Source: Panopea generosa
Taxonomy: Eukaryota; Mollusca; Bivalvia; Adapedonta; Hiatellidae
DNA: 64,000 nucleotides
Reading direction: 5' to 3'
Assembly: GCA_029582155.1 (NCBI GenBank)
Contig: CM055901.1
Coordinates: forward strand, 8,040,874 to 8,104,873
Shown: positions 1 through 10,689 of the stretch, in pieces
Layout of the letters: the number at the start of each line of letters is the position of its first letter
How positions within the stretch are numbered: position 1 is the first letter of the stretch
Made by a program: the position numbers and the translations under genes
Notes under the pieces: generated by a model
What the model was told of the DNA's origin: nothing
The model's input: only the letters and a program-made list of their open reading frames with translations
Databases searched by the model: none

Positions 1-402
1 CAACGATAACAAACACAATCTGACGACAACAAACATATTCCAACGACAAAATCGACCCACATTCCGACGGCAACGAACAATTATTACAACGACAAACATC
101 TAAAGACAATAATTGATTTCGAGGGCAGGAAACACTGTTATCCCGACGACAGCAAACACATTCCCGACGACAAAAATTTCTAGATACAATAAACACACCC
201 ATAACGATAACAAACACAATCTGACGACAACAAACATATTCCAACGACAAAACCCACACACATTCCGACGGCAACGAATAATTATTACAACGACAAACAT
301 CTAAAGACAATAATTGATTCCGAAGGCAGGAAACACTGTTATCCCGACGACAGCAAACACATTCCCGACGACAAAAATCTCTAGATACAATCAACACACT
401 CA
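1..402. repeat. Two copies of a 201-bp satellite unit
   Basis: Positions 2-201 and 203-402 repeat each other with a 201-bp offset. The block AACGATAACAAACAC recurs at 2 and 203, and ATTCCGACGGCAACGAA at 61 and 262. Within each unit a shorter CGACRACAAACA-like motif recurs, so the unit looks like a higher-order form of a small satellite. The first copy may extend left of the window. Reading frames on both strands here are by-products of the repeat. Confidence 0.85.
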
Positions 403-1597
403 TACAACAAGATTCCAACAAGACACACATTTCGACAACCAACAAATCAGACGGCAAATAACAAAGTAGATGCAGACAACATGTGTCATTTAAAATCCTA
501 GACAACAATGTCCGCAATGAACTCAGATTGTTATCAGATACATATATATATAATTATATTGAATTACTGGAGAAGTAATACGCGTTAGTACTTCACGAAG
601 GTCAATTAAGACATGCATTAAAACAGAAACTAAACAGTCTGAAGTGCCATTCTATCTACAGCTTCTATTAAATGAACGATGCCAACTTTACAAAGTCTTT
701 GTTCACTATAGAATTGTTAAGTACCTTTGTTTATAACATTTCTTTTTCGACTTCATAAACAGTTTTTGTTTTGCAAAAATGAATAATTAAGAACTGTTGT
801 TCATAGCAGTTTAACATTAATTGCTCTTGATAGTGTAAGACTTTTATATTCCTAAACTTTCCTAACCGCGTCTAAAATTATTGCTATTGATCTAGAAGTA
901 AAACAAACTTAGAAAATAGATTGGATATTAAACGTGTCGTTACGTCACATTTATAGTATATCCAAAGTGAATACTTTTTTAATACTTGCATATTTTTTTC
1001 AAATATTCAAATAAATGCTCTCACTTATGTATGTGACGATGACGAGTTACCTCTTTTATACTCGCAAGGCTGCCTCGGTGAGTATAACTCACTACGGTGT
1101 CTCATGCAGTTAGATAAGTGTTTAATCAAACGAATTGCGATCGTATGTTTTAATAATTCCATACTTTATTCACAAAAAGCATACATTTTAATTGAATAAA
1201 TTTCCATTGTTTTGTTCATTTGCTTTTATAGGTTGTGTGTGTGTGTCGAATGGGGTCGCCTCTTTGTCGACAGTATTTCAATCATAAACCTAGTTGAGGT
1301 TCGAGTCCATAATATTACCAGTCCTGTTTCCACTTTTAATCGCTAAATTGCATATATAAAAATGAACGAATACGTGTTATAACGTAATCTCTTTTTATGC
1401 TAGTTTGTATTATGTTTATTGTTTATTTGGTTAAGATTACAATTAAAAATCAAATTTGAATTTGACACGAAACATAATACAATCACTGACGTTTAAGACG
1501 CGTTAATTAATATTGTTTGTTTCTCTGTATAACAATACAAGATGAACATCCGACTGTACATAAATATATCAAATAATTATGATGTATGCTTGTATGC

Positions 1598-1598
<1 letters not shown>
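403..1598. other. No gene seen
   Basis: AT-rich sequence with stops in all frames and only a short GT run near 1228. I see no coding segment or recognisable element. Confidence 0.6.

Positions 1599-1653
<55 letters not shown>
1599..1653. repeat. (TG)n microsatellite
   Basis: An essentially uninterrupted TG dinucleotide run of about 55 bp. The valine/cysteine frame read through it is an artefact. Confidence 0.95.
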
Positions 1654-1656
<3 letters not shown>

Positions 1657-2188
1657 ACTTGTTTTGTCATAAATGCACTTGATAAGTCATTATATAATTC
1701 AAAATATGCACATGCAAGTCGAAATGAGATGCGAATATTCTGTTTTAAATACGTTTTGAGCCGTGACCCCCGTTACAAATAGATATATATGTGGGTAAGG
1801 CCTGTATCCTGAAATTCCCAACTACAACCAAATTACGTCAAATCACCTTTTTATGATATCAACATTTTAACTCATGTATTTTTTACTACCAGCTTATATT
1901 AGTATAAGTATAATCTAAACGTTCGGACAATCAGTCATAAAATTATATAAAAAATACAAGTTCTACATAAAATAAAAAATATATTTTGAGATTGATATCT
2001 ATATTTATACGTCAACTTTGGTGTATAATTAGCAATGTTTGACTTTCCTCCATACATTATTTCACAGTTTTAATTCTTAAACTGCAGAGTTGATCTCGAT
2101 ATCGAATCAGTCATTCAACACTTTACATATTGTTAACCTTTGTTGATAGTTTTAGTACTTTGGAGCTGTTTCTATCTTGAGAATAAAT
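1654..2188. other. No gene seen
   Basis: AT-rich intergenic sequence with no supported feature. Confidence 0.55.
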
Positions 2189-2478
2189 AATTTATGCTTT
2201 ATCTGAATAATAAGCGTCATTTTCATACCATCGAGGGCTAACAGACAATCAGTTATCCTAACCACTCTTTCCTCGGATCCCGGTAGTTAACCAGTACTTA
2301 AACACACCAATCTCTGCAAGTCGCTGATAGCTTTCCCACTTGAATCAGCGGATAAAGACAAATAACAATGTATATAGCAATCATCACAGAGACTGTGGCA
2401 GAGCGACGATTCAAACTCACGACCCCTGGATTGATAGCCAGACGCGTTATCCACTGAGATAATAAACGGGCCTGGCTA
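2189..2478 (-). mobile_element. SINE-C, tRNA-derived, with 11-bp target duplication
   Basis: A minus-strand SINE of about 290 bp. Its head carries an A-box-like TCAGTGGATAACGCG and a B-box-like TGAGTTTGAATCG. The body matches the copies at 4165 and 8735 (CTGATTCAAGTGGGAAAG region and an ATGACGCT tail). The 11-bp direct repeat TGAGAATAAAT flanks it at 2178-2188 and 2479-2489, which is the expected target-site duplication of target-primed retroposition. The family name is mine. Confidence 0.85.
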
Positions 2479-2936
2479 TGAGAATAAATGTAATCTGCCT
2501 TCAATATACGTTATGTAATGCCGTTAAACCTGATGAACGAGCTATAAAAACTTACCATGAATTAACATTTTGAAAGTAGAAAAAAACATTTCGAATATTT
2601 TAGTGAATTGTTCATTTTTGTTCAACTTTTTTGTTGCTGTATGTATATCGTACTCTGCATTTTGAGAATAATTCTTACTAATCCTCTGATAAGACACGCA
2701 TATAAGTCACTTACGTTAATCCTTTAGGCAATTATACTTGCCAAAGTAATTTAAAAAAATACATTGATTGTTTAATGTTATTGTTATCCAAAAAAACTTT
2801 ACTTCTGTCTATTGAAAATAAAGCGTTTATAAACCAATGTGCTTATTTCCCCTCAAATCAATTAAAAATATGCTACTTTTGTCGACAGTTTTAATATTCT
2901 ATTTTCTATACTCGGTTTGGTTAACTGTGTCTAAGA

Positions 2937-3191
2937 CCAGGGCTGGTATTCACCAACCATTCTTAAGAATAGTCTTAGACTTGAACTCAAGAATGCATTT
3001 TGAAAAATACACTTTGATACCATTTTTTAGACCAAAATTTGCAAGTACGTAGGGACACTTAATATATAGTCAATTAAACTCCCATAACTATTTTATATGT
3101 TATGGTAAACTAGATACCTAATGTTGAAATTTGGATTTACAAGCTTAAGTCTAAGATATTCTCAAGAATGGTTGGTGAATATGGCCCCAGA
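2937..3191. mobile_element. MITE-like element with about 50-bp inverted repeats
   Basis: The left arm (about 2937-2993) and the reverse complement of the right arm (about 3141-3190) share ATTCACCAACCATTCTT followed by a related AGAATA..CTTAGACTT stretch. The middle of about 150 bp is AT-rich and non-coding. Long imperfect inverted repeats on a 255-bp body indicate a non-autonomous foldback or DNA transposon. I could not settle the target duplication. Confidence 0.75.
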
Positions 3192-4164
3192 GCGCCTCGA
3201 ACACAAGATCGACGGGCTGTGGCGTCGGCCCCCGCCAGTGCTATATGTGGTGTTCTTTATCCACATGTGTTTAGTACTGGTTCTACCCGGGAAGATTTCG
3301 CACATGATTTACCTTAAGTTGTAAGACCTGGTTTCACAGTCGATGTAAAATAATATAAATTTAAAACAAAACAGACGTATATCTCTTCAGTACTGAGTTA
3401 AAACGACATTGTCATTTGCCTAATTTATAAGTATATGATATGTACATTAGCGTACGTACAAAATATATATTTTTTAAACACAAACAATTATTTTAAAATA
3501 TTTGTAGCAACTACTAAATTTATAATTATTTATAAAATGATTTTGCACCGTCATGCATAATTTCTTATTAAAAGAGATAATGAAATGTACTTACTTTGTC
3601 AAATCCTCATATTTAATCAATATTTTATTACTGATATTTGACTACAACTCACGTTAACTATTTCAAATTTTATAAAATAAACACCGTCTGCAGCCGACAG
3701 CACAGATATACGCATCCGCCACCTCGCTTCAGACAACCACTCAGCGGAGCTAATACAATCACGTGTCAAAATATCATAGCCAATCACTGCTATGCTGCTT
3801 TGACTGATAATTCATTCATAAACATTTGACGAGGAATTGATAAATTTGAGAAAGAAGGGAATGCAGCTGAAATATTTGCCTCTGCGAACAAATATTTCAT
3901 TTTTCCAGATTGTATCAAGTTATTTACATGTAGTTTAAAATGAAATTGATTATGTTTACAATCATCTCATCTTGTGAATGATAAGGGACCTTCTATGATA
4001 CAGTGATACAAAAATTAAAGCTAACGTCTACCAACAGTTTACATTTATTGTTATGAATGTACAGACTCCCGATCCGGGTTGTTTCAGTATGTTCAACTGT
4101 AAATGCTTATCGGTTTAAACAAGTGTTTTGTGTCATAGAAATAGTCAAGAATCAAGGTAAAACT
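3192..4164. other. No gene seen
   Basis: The first 100 bp are GC-richer than the surroundings and contain a small hairpin (ATGTGG / CCACAT near 3250-3270). The rest is AT-rich without coding potential. Confidence 0.5.
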
Positions 4165-4345
4165 GTGCCGGACCCGTTAAATAGCGCGTCTGAGTATCAA
4201 TCCAGGTATCCGCCCATGAGTTCGAGTCCCCACCCGGCACAGTCTCCGTGATGATTGATATTCGACATTGCGTCTCAATGTCATTGTACTCTCACCGCTG
4301 TTTCAATTGGGAAAGTTAACTTGATGACGCTGAAAGGTCAATCAA
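4165..4345 (+). mobile_element. SINE-C with intact tRNA-like head
   Basis: The first 77 bp resemble a tRNA. GTGCCGG at 4165-4171 can pair with CCGGCAC ahead of CAGTCTCCGTGATGATTG, and GAGTTCGAGTCCCC serves as B box. The body then follows the SINE-C consensus seen at 8735 and 2189 but is internally shortened before the ATGACGCT tail. It is the best-preserved family-C head in the window. Confidence 0.8.
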
Positions 4346-5984
4346 TGTTAAAAGAGAATTTAATTCTGAAAGATTCACCGAAGATCTTTAGTTTGATTTT
4401 GTCCGAGAAAAATGTCAACGTTCATTTAAATTTGAAAAACAAAATAAATATTCCATGAATACATCACATATGTATTTCAACATTCCGCAACGTATGGCTC
4501 TGTTCTAATACATAACTATAGTCAAGACTGCAGCCGATATGAACGTTACACAAACACCATTCACAATAACAATAGTTTTTATTGCTGCATTTATGTATGA
4601 AACAAACTAATATTTATCAAAAAAATTTTATAATTATTTATCATATCGAATACCAGGTTGTATAAAGCGTGATTTTTTGTTTTGTTTAGTGTCGTGCCGA
4701 TAGCCACAAATTGTGGCTATTTGCACGCTGATAGTCTAAGTTAATTTTTTCATTAACTTTGTTCTATCGTAATAGTCGTTTTTATCGAACAATTAAGTAA
4801 ATCTATACACAGAGAATTTGTTTTCTATTAAAATATAAACTGTTTAATCGTTGTTTACCATTAAAGGTTAGAATGAATATTTACGAGGAGGCACATAGAA
4901 CACATTTGTTTATCAAACCAAGGACTTGTACAGAAGGATAGGAAACTTCTATCACTCTACTAAGTGTTAATAAAATAAATTGCAAATTAATCATTTATAT
5001 TTCACAGGCAGTTGCTTTCTTTTACATGAAATGTAAGGTGTATGTAACCAAAGATGTTTTGTAATGTTTTGAACACGAAAAATGATATTGAATTTAAACT
5101 ATTGCAGTTTTTAGTAAAAATTCAAGTACTTTTCTTGATTTTTTTTTAGTTGCAGTATACACATTTTGTAATCAGAAGTACTTAAACAATTGTAAACACA
5201 ATTTGATAGGAATAGGGTCGTTTTGTGTGCAAAGAAAGAACTTTAGTTTGTATCTTTGAGATGAATGGAAGTTAAAATATTTGAAAACGAGATTTTGTGC
5301 GAATATGCGAGCGTTCATAACATCTGAATCAGTTGTTTTTCCTTCTCTATATAAGTCCTTGAATTTTATTGATTTGCTTTGTCTGATCTATATAAAAATA
5401 AAAAAATTGCTCCTGTTTCATCAATACATGTAATTTTGCACCTAAAGACTAAACAACTTAAATTTAAGAAAAGCACTGAGATGATCACGATTTTAGACTT
5501 GCTCCAGTTCATGGATACGTTTTTAAATATTTAAGCAAAACTTTAGAAAATGTTGGTGATTGGACGTCTCACACAACAATTCATTTTGTACTGTTCTACA
5601 TATAAAGACATGCACTTCTGGAACACTGGATACATTACCAATGGTTCTAAAAGTGCCTTATTCCCATAGGTAGTCCTCTGTTGGTCCAATTATGCAGAAA
5701 AAAAAACTTGGGGTTGACCAGGTTGCTTTTTCACAATTTCGATGGTTTGATGGCATCCCTTTATTTTTTGACAATTCTGCCGATTTCTTACAGTGTATCA
5801 CTACGCATCTTTAAACTGTTATAGCATCATCAAACAGTTCCCAATGCCACCCAAACTTTGCAGAAATCATGAAAATGTTCCAATGTTCCCATATGCACAA
5901 AGAAATATGACATTTTATGCTTTTTTAACAAATAAATTGCCAAACCGCTTTACACAGCTCTAATTTCTTTGGCGTAAGAATCTT
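4346..5984. other. No gene; one strong hairpin
   Basis: AT-rich non-coding sequence. The exception is a near-perfect hairpin at 4693-4727: ATAGCCACAA (4700-4709) pairs with TTGTGGCTAT (4711-4720), and CGTGC outside pairs with GCACG. The TAGCCA..TTTGCACGC string recurs beside the SINE at 9931, so it may belong to an older dispersed repeat. Confidence 0.6.
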
Positions 5985-7075
5985 GCTACCGTCATGTAAG
6001 AGAGGTAAACTGTTTACAATCTCACTATACAGCCAAACTTCCTACAATCTCACTATACAGCCAAACTGTCTACAGATTCATTATACAGTTTTACTTTTTA
6101 TAAACTCACAGTACAGTAATATCGTCTATAAACTTATTTTATATTTATATTTGCAGATCCTGACGCGCTATCTGGACTGATTATTTAGAAATCAACATCT
6201 CAGTGTCTTTAAATTCACACATTAATACAGTTTTATTTCTAACTCAATACATGATAAAACTAACTATAAACTTACAATACAGATACACAGTTTACAAACT
6301 CACTATATAGTTATACTGTCTATAATCTCACTATATAGTTATACTGTCTATAAACTCACTATATAGTTATACTGTCTATAATCTCACTATATAGTTATAC
6401 TGTCTATAAACTCACTATATAGATTTATGATGTTTATTGACTCACTATATAGTCATATTGTCTATACACTCACTTTATACATTTATAATGTTTAATCACT
6501 CACGATATAGTTATACTGTCTATACACTCACTTTATACATTTATAATGTTTATTGACTCACGATATAGTTATACTATCTATAAACTCACTATATACATTG
6601 GTAATGTTTATTGACTCACGATATAGTTATACTGTCTATACACTCACTATATACATTTATAATGTTTATTGACTAACGATATAGTTACACTGTCTATACA
6701 CTCACTATATACATTTATAATTTTTTTTGACTCACTTTATAGTTACACTGTCTATACACTCACTATATACATTTATAATGTTTATTGACTCACTATATAG
6801 TTATACTGTCTATAGACTCACTATATACATTGATCATGTTTATTGACTCACGATATAGTTATGCTGTCTATAGACTCACTATATACATTGATAATGTTTA
6901 TTGACTCACTATATAGTTATACTGTCTATATACTCACTTTATACAGTTATATTGTCTATACACTCACTATATAGTTATACCGTATATAAACTCACTTTTT
7001 ACAGTCATGTGTCTTTTAACAAACTATAAGTTATATTGTATATAAATTCACTATACGACTATACTATCTATAAAC

Positions 7076-7503
7076 CCGTGTGGGTCCGACTAAGGATAGA
7101 AGCACTGACCATCTCTGCAGATGGGTAGGAATCCTCCGAATGGGTGTCATGTTCATTTTATCATTTTTTGTCACGTTCATTATTGCGGTTAAATTACCAA
7201 CCCCTGTGTTGTTCCAGGGAACCATATGAGTGGTGGCAAGAATAGGATCACTATGGATCATGCATGTCGTAAAAAGCGACAATTTGAACAATACGATATA
7301 CTATGTTGAAACTCTGGAGTTCTGCAGGTATCAAGGTTCTAGGTTCATTCTGCATATTCATTTGTTGATGTTTCTTTTAAATCTGTGTATTGTTATGCTA
7401 TTTTTGTACATGTAGAGTGAACCTGGAATCTTCCTTCCTGTTGGCTTGGAATAATCTATAATGTGTTGGTACGCCGTAAACCCCTATTCATTCATTCATT
7501 CAT
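7076..7503 (+). mobile_element. SINE-E, full length, 14-bp target duplication
   Basis: A retroposon of about 428 bp beginning CCGTGTGGGTCC and ending in an ATTC tail. It is flanked by TACTATCTATAAAC at 7062-7075 and 7504-7517. The duplicated target is a piece of the host 28-bp satellite, so insertion into the array is visible directly. Related copies lie at 7525, 19585 (minus) and 36960. I see no clear pol III boxes, so the origin (tRNA, 5S or LINE 3' end) is open. Confidence 0.85.
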
Positions 7504-7524
7504 TACTATCTATAAACTTTGAGT

Positions 7525-7790
7525 TCAGGGAACCATATCAGTGATGGCAAAAATAGGATCACTGTGGCTCATGCATGTCGTGGGAAGCGACAATTTGAGT
7601 AATACGATAAAATATGCTGAAACTCTGCAGTTCTGCAGGTATCAAGGTTCTAGGTTCATTCTGCATATTCATTTGTTGATGTATTTTTTAATTTGTGTGT
7701 TAATTTGTTGTTTTTATACATGAACCTGGAATATTCCTTTCTCTTGGCGTTGAATAACCTATAATGTAAAACCCTATTCATTCATTAATT
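7525..7790 (+). mobile_element. SINE-E, 5'-truncated copy
   Basis: The sequence matches the full-length copy at 7076 from its GGGAACCATAT block onward, including TCTGCAGGTATCAAGG and the 3' AACCTATAATGTAAAACCC region, and runs into the ATTC microsatellite. 5' truncation is typical of LINE-driven retroposition. Confidence 0.8.
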
Positions 7791-7995
7791 AAATAATTCA
7801 TTCATTCATTCATTCATTCATTCATTCATTCATTCATTCATTCATTCATTCATTCATTCATTCATTCATTCATTCATTCAATTCATTCATTCATTCATTC
7901 ATTCATTCATTCATTCATTCATTCATTCATTCATTCATTCATTCATTCAATTCATTCATTCATTCATTCATTCATTCATTCATTCATTCATTCGT
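7780..7995. repeat. (ATTC)n microsatellite grown from a SINE tail
   Basis: More than 45 near-perfect ATTC units, interrupted only by three single-unit slips (for example CAATTC). The run directly continues the tail of the SINE-E at 7525, whose relatives end in three or four ATTC units. Confidence 0.95.
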
Positions 7996-8574
7996 TCATT
8001 CTATAAACTCACAATACAGTTATAATGTCTATTAAATCACTATGCAGTTATATTGTCTGTTAACTTAACGTACAGTTATAATTTTTATACCTCACAATAC
8101 ATCTCCGTTCCTGGCCTGATTCTCTAGTCACTTACACAACTATTGTTATGGGAGCCAATAGACAAGTCGAACTTATTCCGGATGTATATAACCTCTTCGG
8201 ACATTAGGATAAGTACTCACATCCTACTTAAAACAAGTAGTTGCGGAAGCTACAAGGGCTGTGATGAGTATACTTCAATTGTATAAGATAGCAATTTATA
8301 TATGAGTGTATGTATTTTAACCGTTATACCGTATACGGTTATATGAATGCTTTTTTCATATTTATTTGATTTTCAAAAATCAGTCGTAAGAGTACTGAAG
8401 TGAAATATCCGCGTGTTTGTGAATAAAAAACATAATACGAGAAAGGTAACAGAAAAACAAAGCTTGTATGCAAAGACTATGATAATTATGTTGTTGAGTT
8501 AGTGATGTTGTCAGCCAAATGTCGAAAATAGAACAGAACAGAACATGTGCCTGAATATGTGAATGCTAATATAT

Positions 8575-8656
8575 ATCTATGTGTGTGTGTATATATATAT
8601 GTGTGTGTGTGTGTGTGCGTGTGCGTGTGCGTGCTTGCGCGCTTGCTTGCGTGTTG
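8575..8656. repeat. TG/CG alternating purine-pyrimidine tract
   Basis: TATG, TG and then GTGCGTGCG repeats give about 80 bp of mostly alternating purine-pyrimidine sequence, the composition that favours left-handed DNA. The cysteine/valine frame across it is not a gene. Confidence 0.85.
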
Positions 8657-8734
8657 AAGTATGTGCGGTTTGTGAATGTGAACCTTTCACGTGTTATAAT
8701 AAATTTGCATATAATTATGTTTGTATATGTCTAT

Positions 8735-8985
8735 GACTATCAATCCAGGGGTCGTGAGTTCGAATCCCCGCCCGGCAACAGTCTCCGTGATGATTGATAT
8801 ACGAAATTTGTCTCATTATCATTCGTCTCTCACCGCTGATTCAAGTGGGAAAGTTATCAGTTACTTGCGGAGATGGGTTGTGCTCCAGTACTGGTTAATC
8901 CCAGGAAATAGTGGTTAGGTTAACTGATCGTCTGTTAGTCCTCGATGGCATAAAAATGACGCTAAATATTCAATCATTGTTCAAA
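8735..8985 (+). mobile_element. SINE-C, 5'-truncated
   Basis: Starts in the anticodon arm (CTATCAATCCAGG), keeps a clean B box (GAGTTCGAATCCCC), the central GATTCAAGTGGGAAAG domain and the ATGACGCTAAATATTCAATC end. It is the clearest body sequence of this family in the window. Confidence 0.85.
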
Positions 8986-9215
8986 GGCTCCTATGTAGTA
9001 TCCTTGATAATTGATATACGACGAAATGTATCATTGACATTCATCTACCACTGGTGATTCAAGTTGGAAAGTTACCAGTTGCTTACGAAGACGGGTGTGC
9101 TCGAGTACTAGTTTACCTTTCAGGATCCCAGGAAGAAGTGGTTTGGTTAACTGATCGTGTGTAAGCCCTCGGTGGCACAAAGTTGACGCTAAATATTGAA
9201 CTCAAATTAAAGACC
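8986..9215 (+). mobile_element. SINE-C, headless second copy
   Basis: Begins around GCTCCTATGTAG and repeats the family-C body (GATTCAAGTTGGAAAG, AACTGATCG, TTGACGCTAAATATT). It directly follows the first copy, so the two form a tandem pair. A third body fragment follows at 9440-9545. Confidence 0.75.
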
Positions 9216-9318
9216 TCCACTTCGACGTTTCAAAGGCACGTTTCAGGACCTTATTTGAGCTAAAATGATGTTGCGGTAAGCTCAGTCGGTACACGCCTGC
9301 CAACAATCCAGGAGGCCA

Positions 9319-9372
9319 ACCCCCCCCCCCCCCACCCCACCCCACCCCACCCCACCCCACACACACACACAC
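9319..9372. repeat. Poly-C / (CCCCA)n / (CA)n tract
   Basis: A run of C followed by five CCCCA units and a short CA repeat. On the minus strand this reads as repeated GGGGT blocks, a strong G-quadruplex pattern. It sits between two SINE-C body fragments. Confidence 0.9.
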
Positions 9373-9439
9373 TTTTCGTAGAGTATGGAAGCTTAAAGTT
9401 GATCTGATTTTAATGAGATTGATTTCGAATTCACGCCTT

Positions 9440-9545
9440 ACCACAATATCTTCGATAATTTATATACGGCATTGGGTCTCATTGCTTTTTTGTCTTCACC
9501 GCTGATTCAAGCGGGAAAGTATCAGTTACTTGTGGAGTTTGTAGT
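9440..9545 (+). mobile_element. SINE-C body fragment
   Basis: Matches the central part of family C (TATATACGGCATT, CACCGCTGATTCAAGCGGGAAAG, CAGTTACTTGTGGAG) without head or tail. Confidence 0.65.
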
Positions 9546-9605
9546 TAGAATTCCGGCTTAGTTTTTATAGCGGTTCTATAACTGTAGTTTTGTTACAGGT
9601 AGCCA

Positions 9606-9925
9606 AGACCGCGGCGTGGTCTAATGGTAAAGCGTCCGCCTCGCATGCGGAAGGTCGTAGGTTCAATCCCCGGCCGGATCATACCAAAGACTTTAAAATG
9701 GTACTAGAAGCTTCCTCGCTTGACGCTCAGCATTTAGAGGAGAGTTCTAGGTCTGGTCGGCCCGGTGTCAGTATAATGTGACTGGTTGGGGTATCATACC
9801 ATGTGTCTGCGGCATGATACTCCAGTGTGACAGCGCTTAGAATACTGTCTCACGTAGAGACCGTCGCAATATGACTAAAAAATTGTTGAAAGCGACGCTA
9901 AACACCATACAACAACAACTACAAC
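9606..9925 (+). mobile_element. SINE-A, full length, tRNA-derived, 12-bp target duplication
   Basis: A 320-bp SINE with an A-box-like TGGTCTAATGG (9618-9628), a B box GGTTCAATCCC (9660-9670) and an anticodon-arm-like CCGCCTCGCATGCGG, so the head resembles a tRNA (an alanine-type CGC loop is possible). The body runs to GACGCTAAACACCATAC and ends in CAACAA-like units. TACAGGTAGCCA flanks it at 9594-9605 and 9926-9937. Other copies are at 56055 (truncated), 34003 and 49171. An apparent tRNA gene here is only the SINE head. Confidence 0.9.
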
Positions 9926-9937
9926 TACAGGTAGCCA

Positions 9938-10469
9938 TTTGCACGCCTCAGTTTTTTTAGATATTTGCTTGAAAAATAACTTAATTTTGACTGGTTAGGT
10001 CAATATTCCGTAAGGCGACACAAAACTTTTTCTGGAACGTGACCAGTCTAAAATCAGGATGAACTGGATGCTTTCTTCTGATTAAAGCTTTTAAGTATTT
10101 AAGTATATTGGTGAAATAGGGTCCTGATATTCAACCAGCACATGACATTAATCTATGAGCACTATACACACCCACTTTAAGTTTAATACGAGTTAATTTC
10201 ACTAAATACCACAACCACTGTCTCGGTCAGCATCCCCACGATAAGTGGCCCGCTTGTGGCGAAATGTCTCAACGAAGTACAGGATATCCCGGAATTAAAA
10301 TGTCATTTCCTATTTCCCAGCTTCTGTTCAAAACGTTTACACCGCGTCCCAAACCCTTTATGATTTCCGTGTAAGAACACATAGGTACAGGATTATCCGC
10401 CCACAGTGATTGTCGTTTATTAAAAATCATTTATTTTACATCGATTGTAAAACAAGTTCTTACAACTTA
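9938..10469. other. No gene seen
   Basis: Non-coding sequence with no supported repeat or RNA gene. Confidence 0.5.
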
Positions 10470-10606
10470 CAACTTAGAAAAAATCACGCTCGAAATAAAG
10501 TGTCTTTACTCAAGGACACCACACATTGTCGTGGTGGAAGATCAAACCCACGTTACTCTCTCACCGATCATGGGCCGGAAGCTCTACCGCTTGACCACAG
10601 CTCGTG
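10440..10606 (-). mobile_element. SINE-F, tRNA-derived head on minus strand
   Basis: The reverse complement begins CGAGCTGTGGTCAAGCGGTA (A-box-like), followed by a B-box-like GTGGGTTTGATC and a body ending near TTGTAAGTTG. The same body (AATTCACGCTCGAA, AAGGACACCACACA) recurs at 42945-43085, so this is a dispersed family. Confidence 0.7.
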
Positions 10607-10689
10607 CTTCGCTCCATTTTTTCTTGTCATGTTCATTATTGTGTTTCAAGTAACCAGATCAAATTTGGACAAAAGGTGACTCACCTGTA

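Larger units (their letters stand above)
5985..8100. repeat. 28-bp satellite array, interrupted by retroposons
   Basis: A degenerate tandem array whose monomer is about 28 bp (ACTCACTATATAGTTATACT plus GTCTATAA). It is densest at about 6285-7061, where two monomer variants alternate to give a 56-60 bp higher-order period. Weaker monomers occur at 6010-6150 and resume at 7996-8100. The two intervening SINE-E copies and the ATTC microsatellite lie inside the array. Confidence 0.85.

Noticed and set aside
1579..1782. Frame with repeated Cys-Val
   Set aside because: Translation of the TG microsatellite.
9609..9685. Genuine tRNA gene
   Set aside because: Boxes and arms are present, but the unit continues into the SINE-A body and is flanked by a target duplication, so it is a retroposon head.
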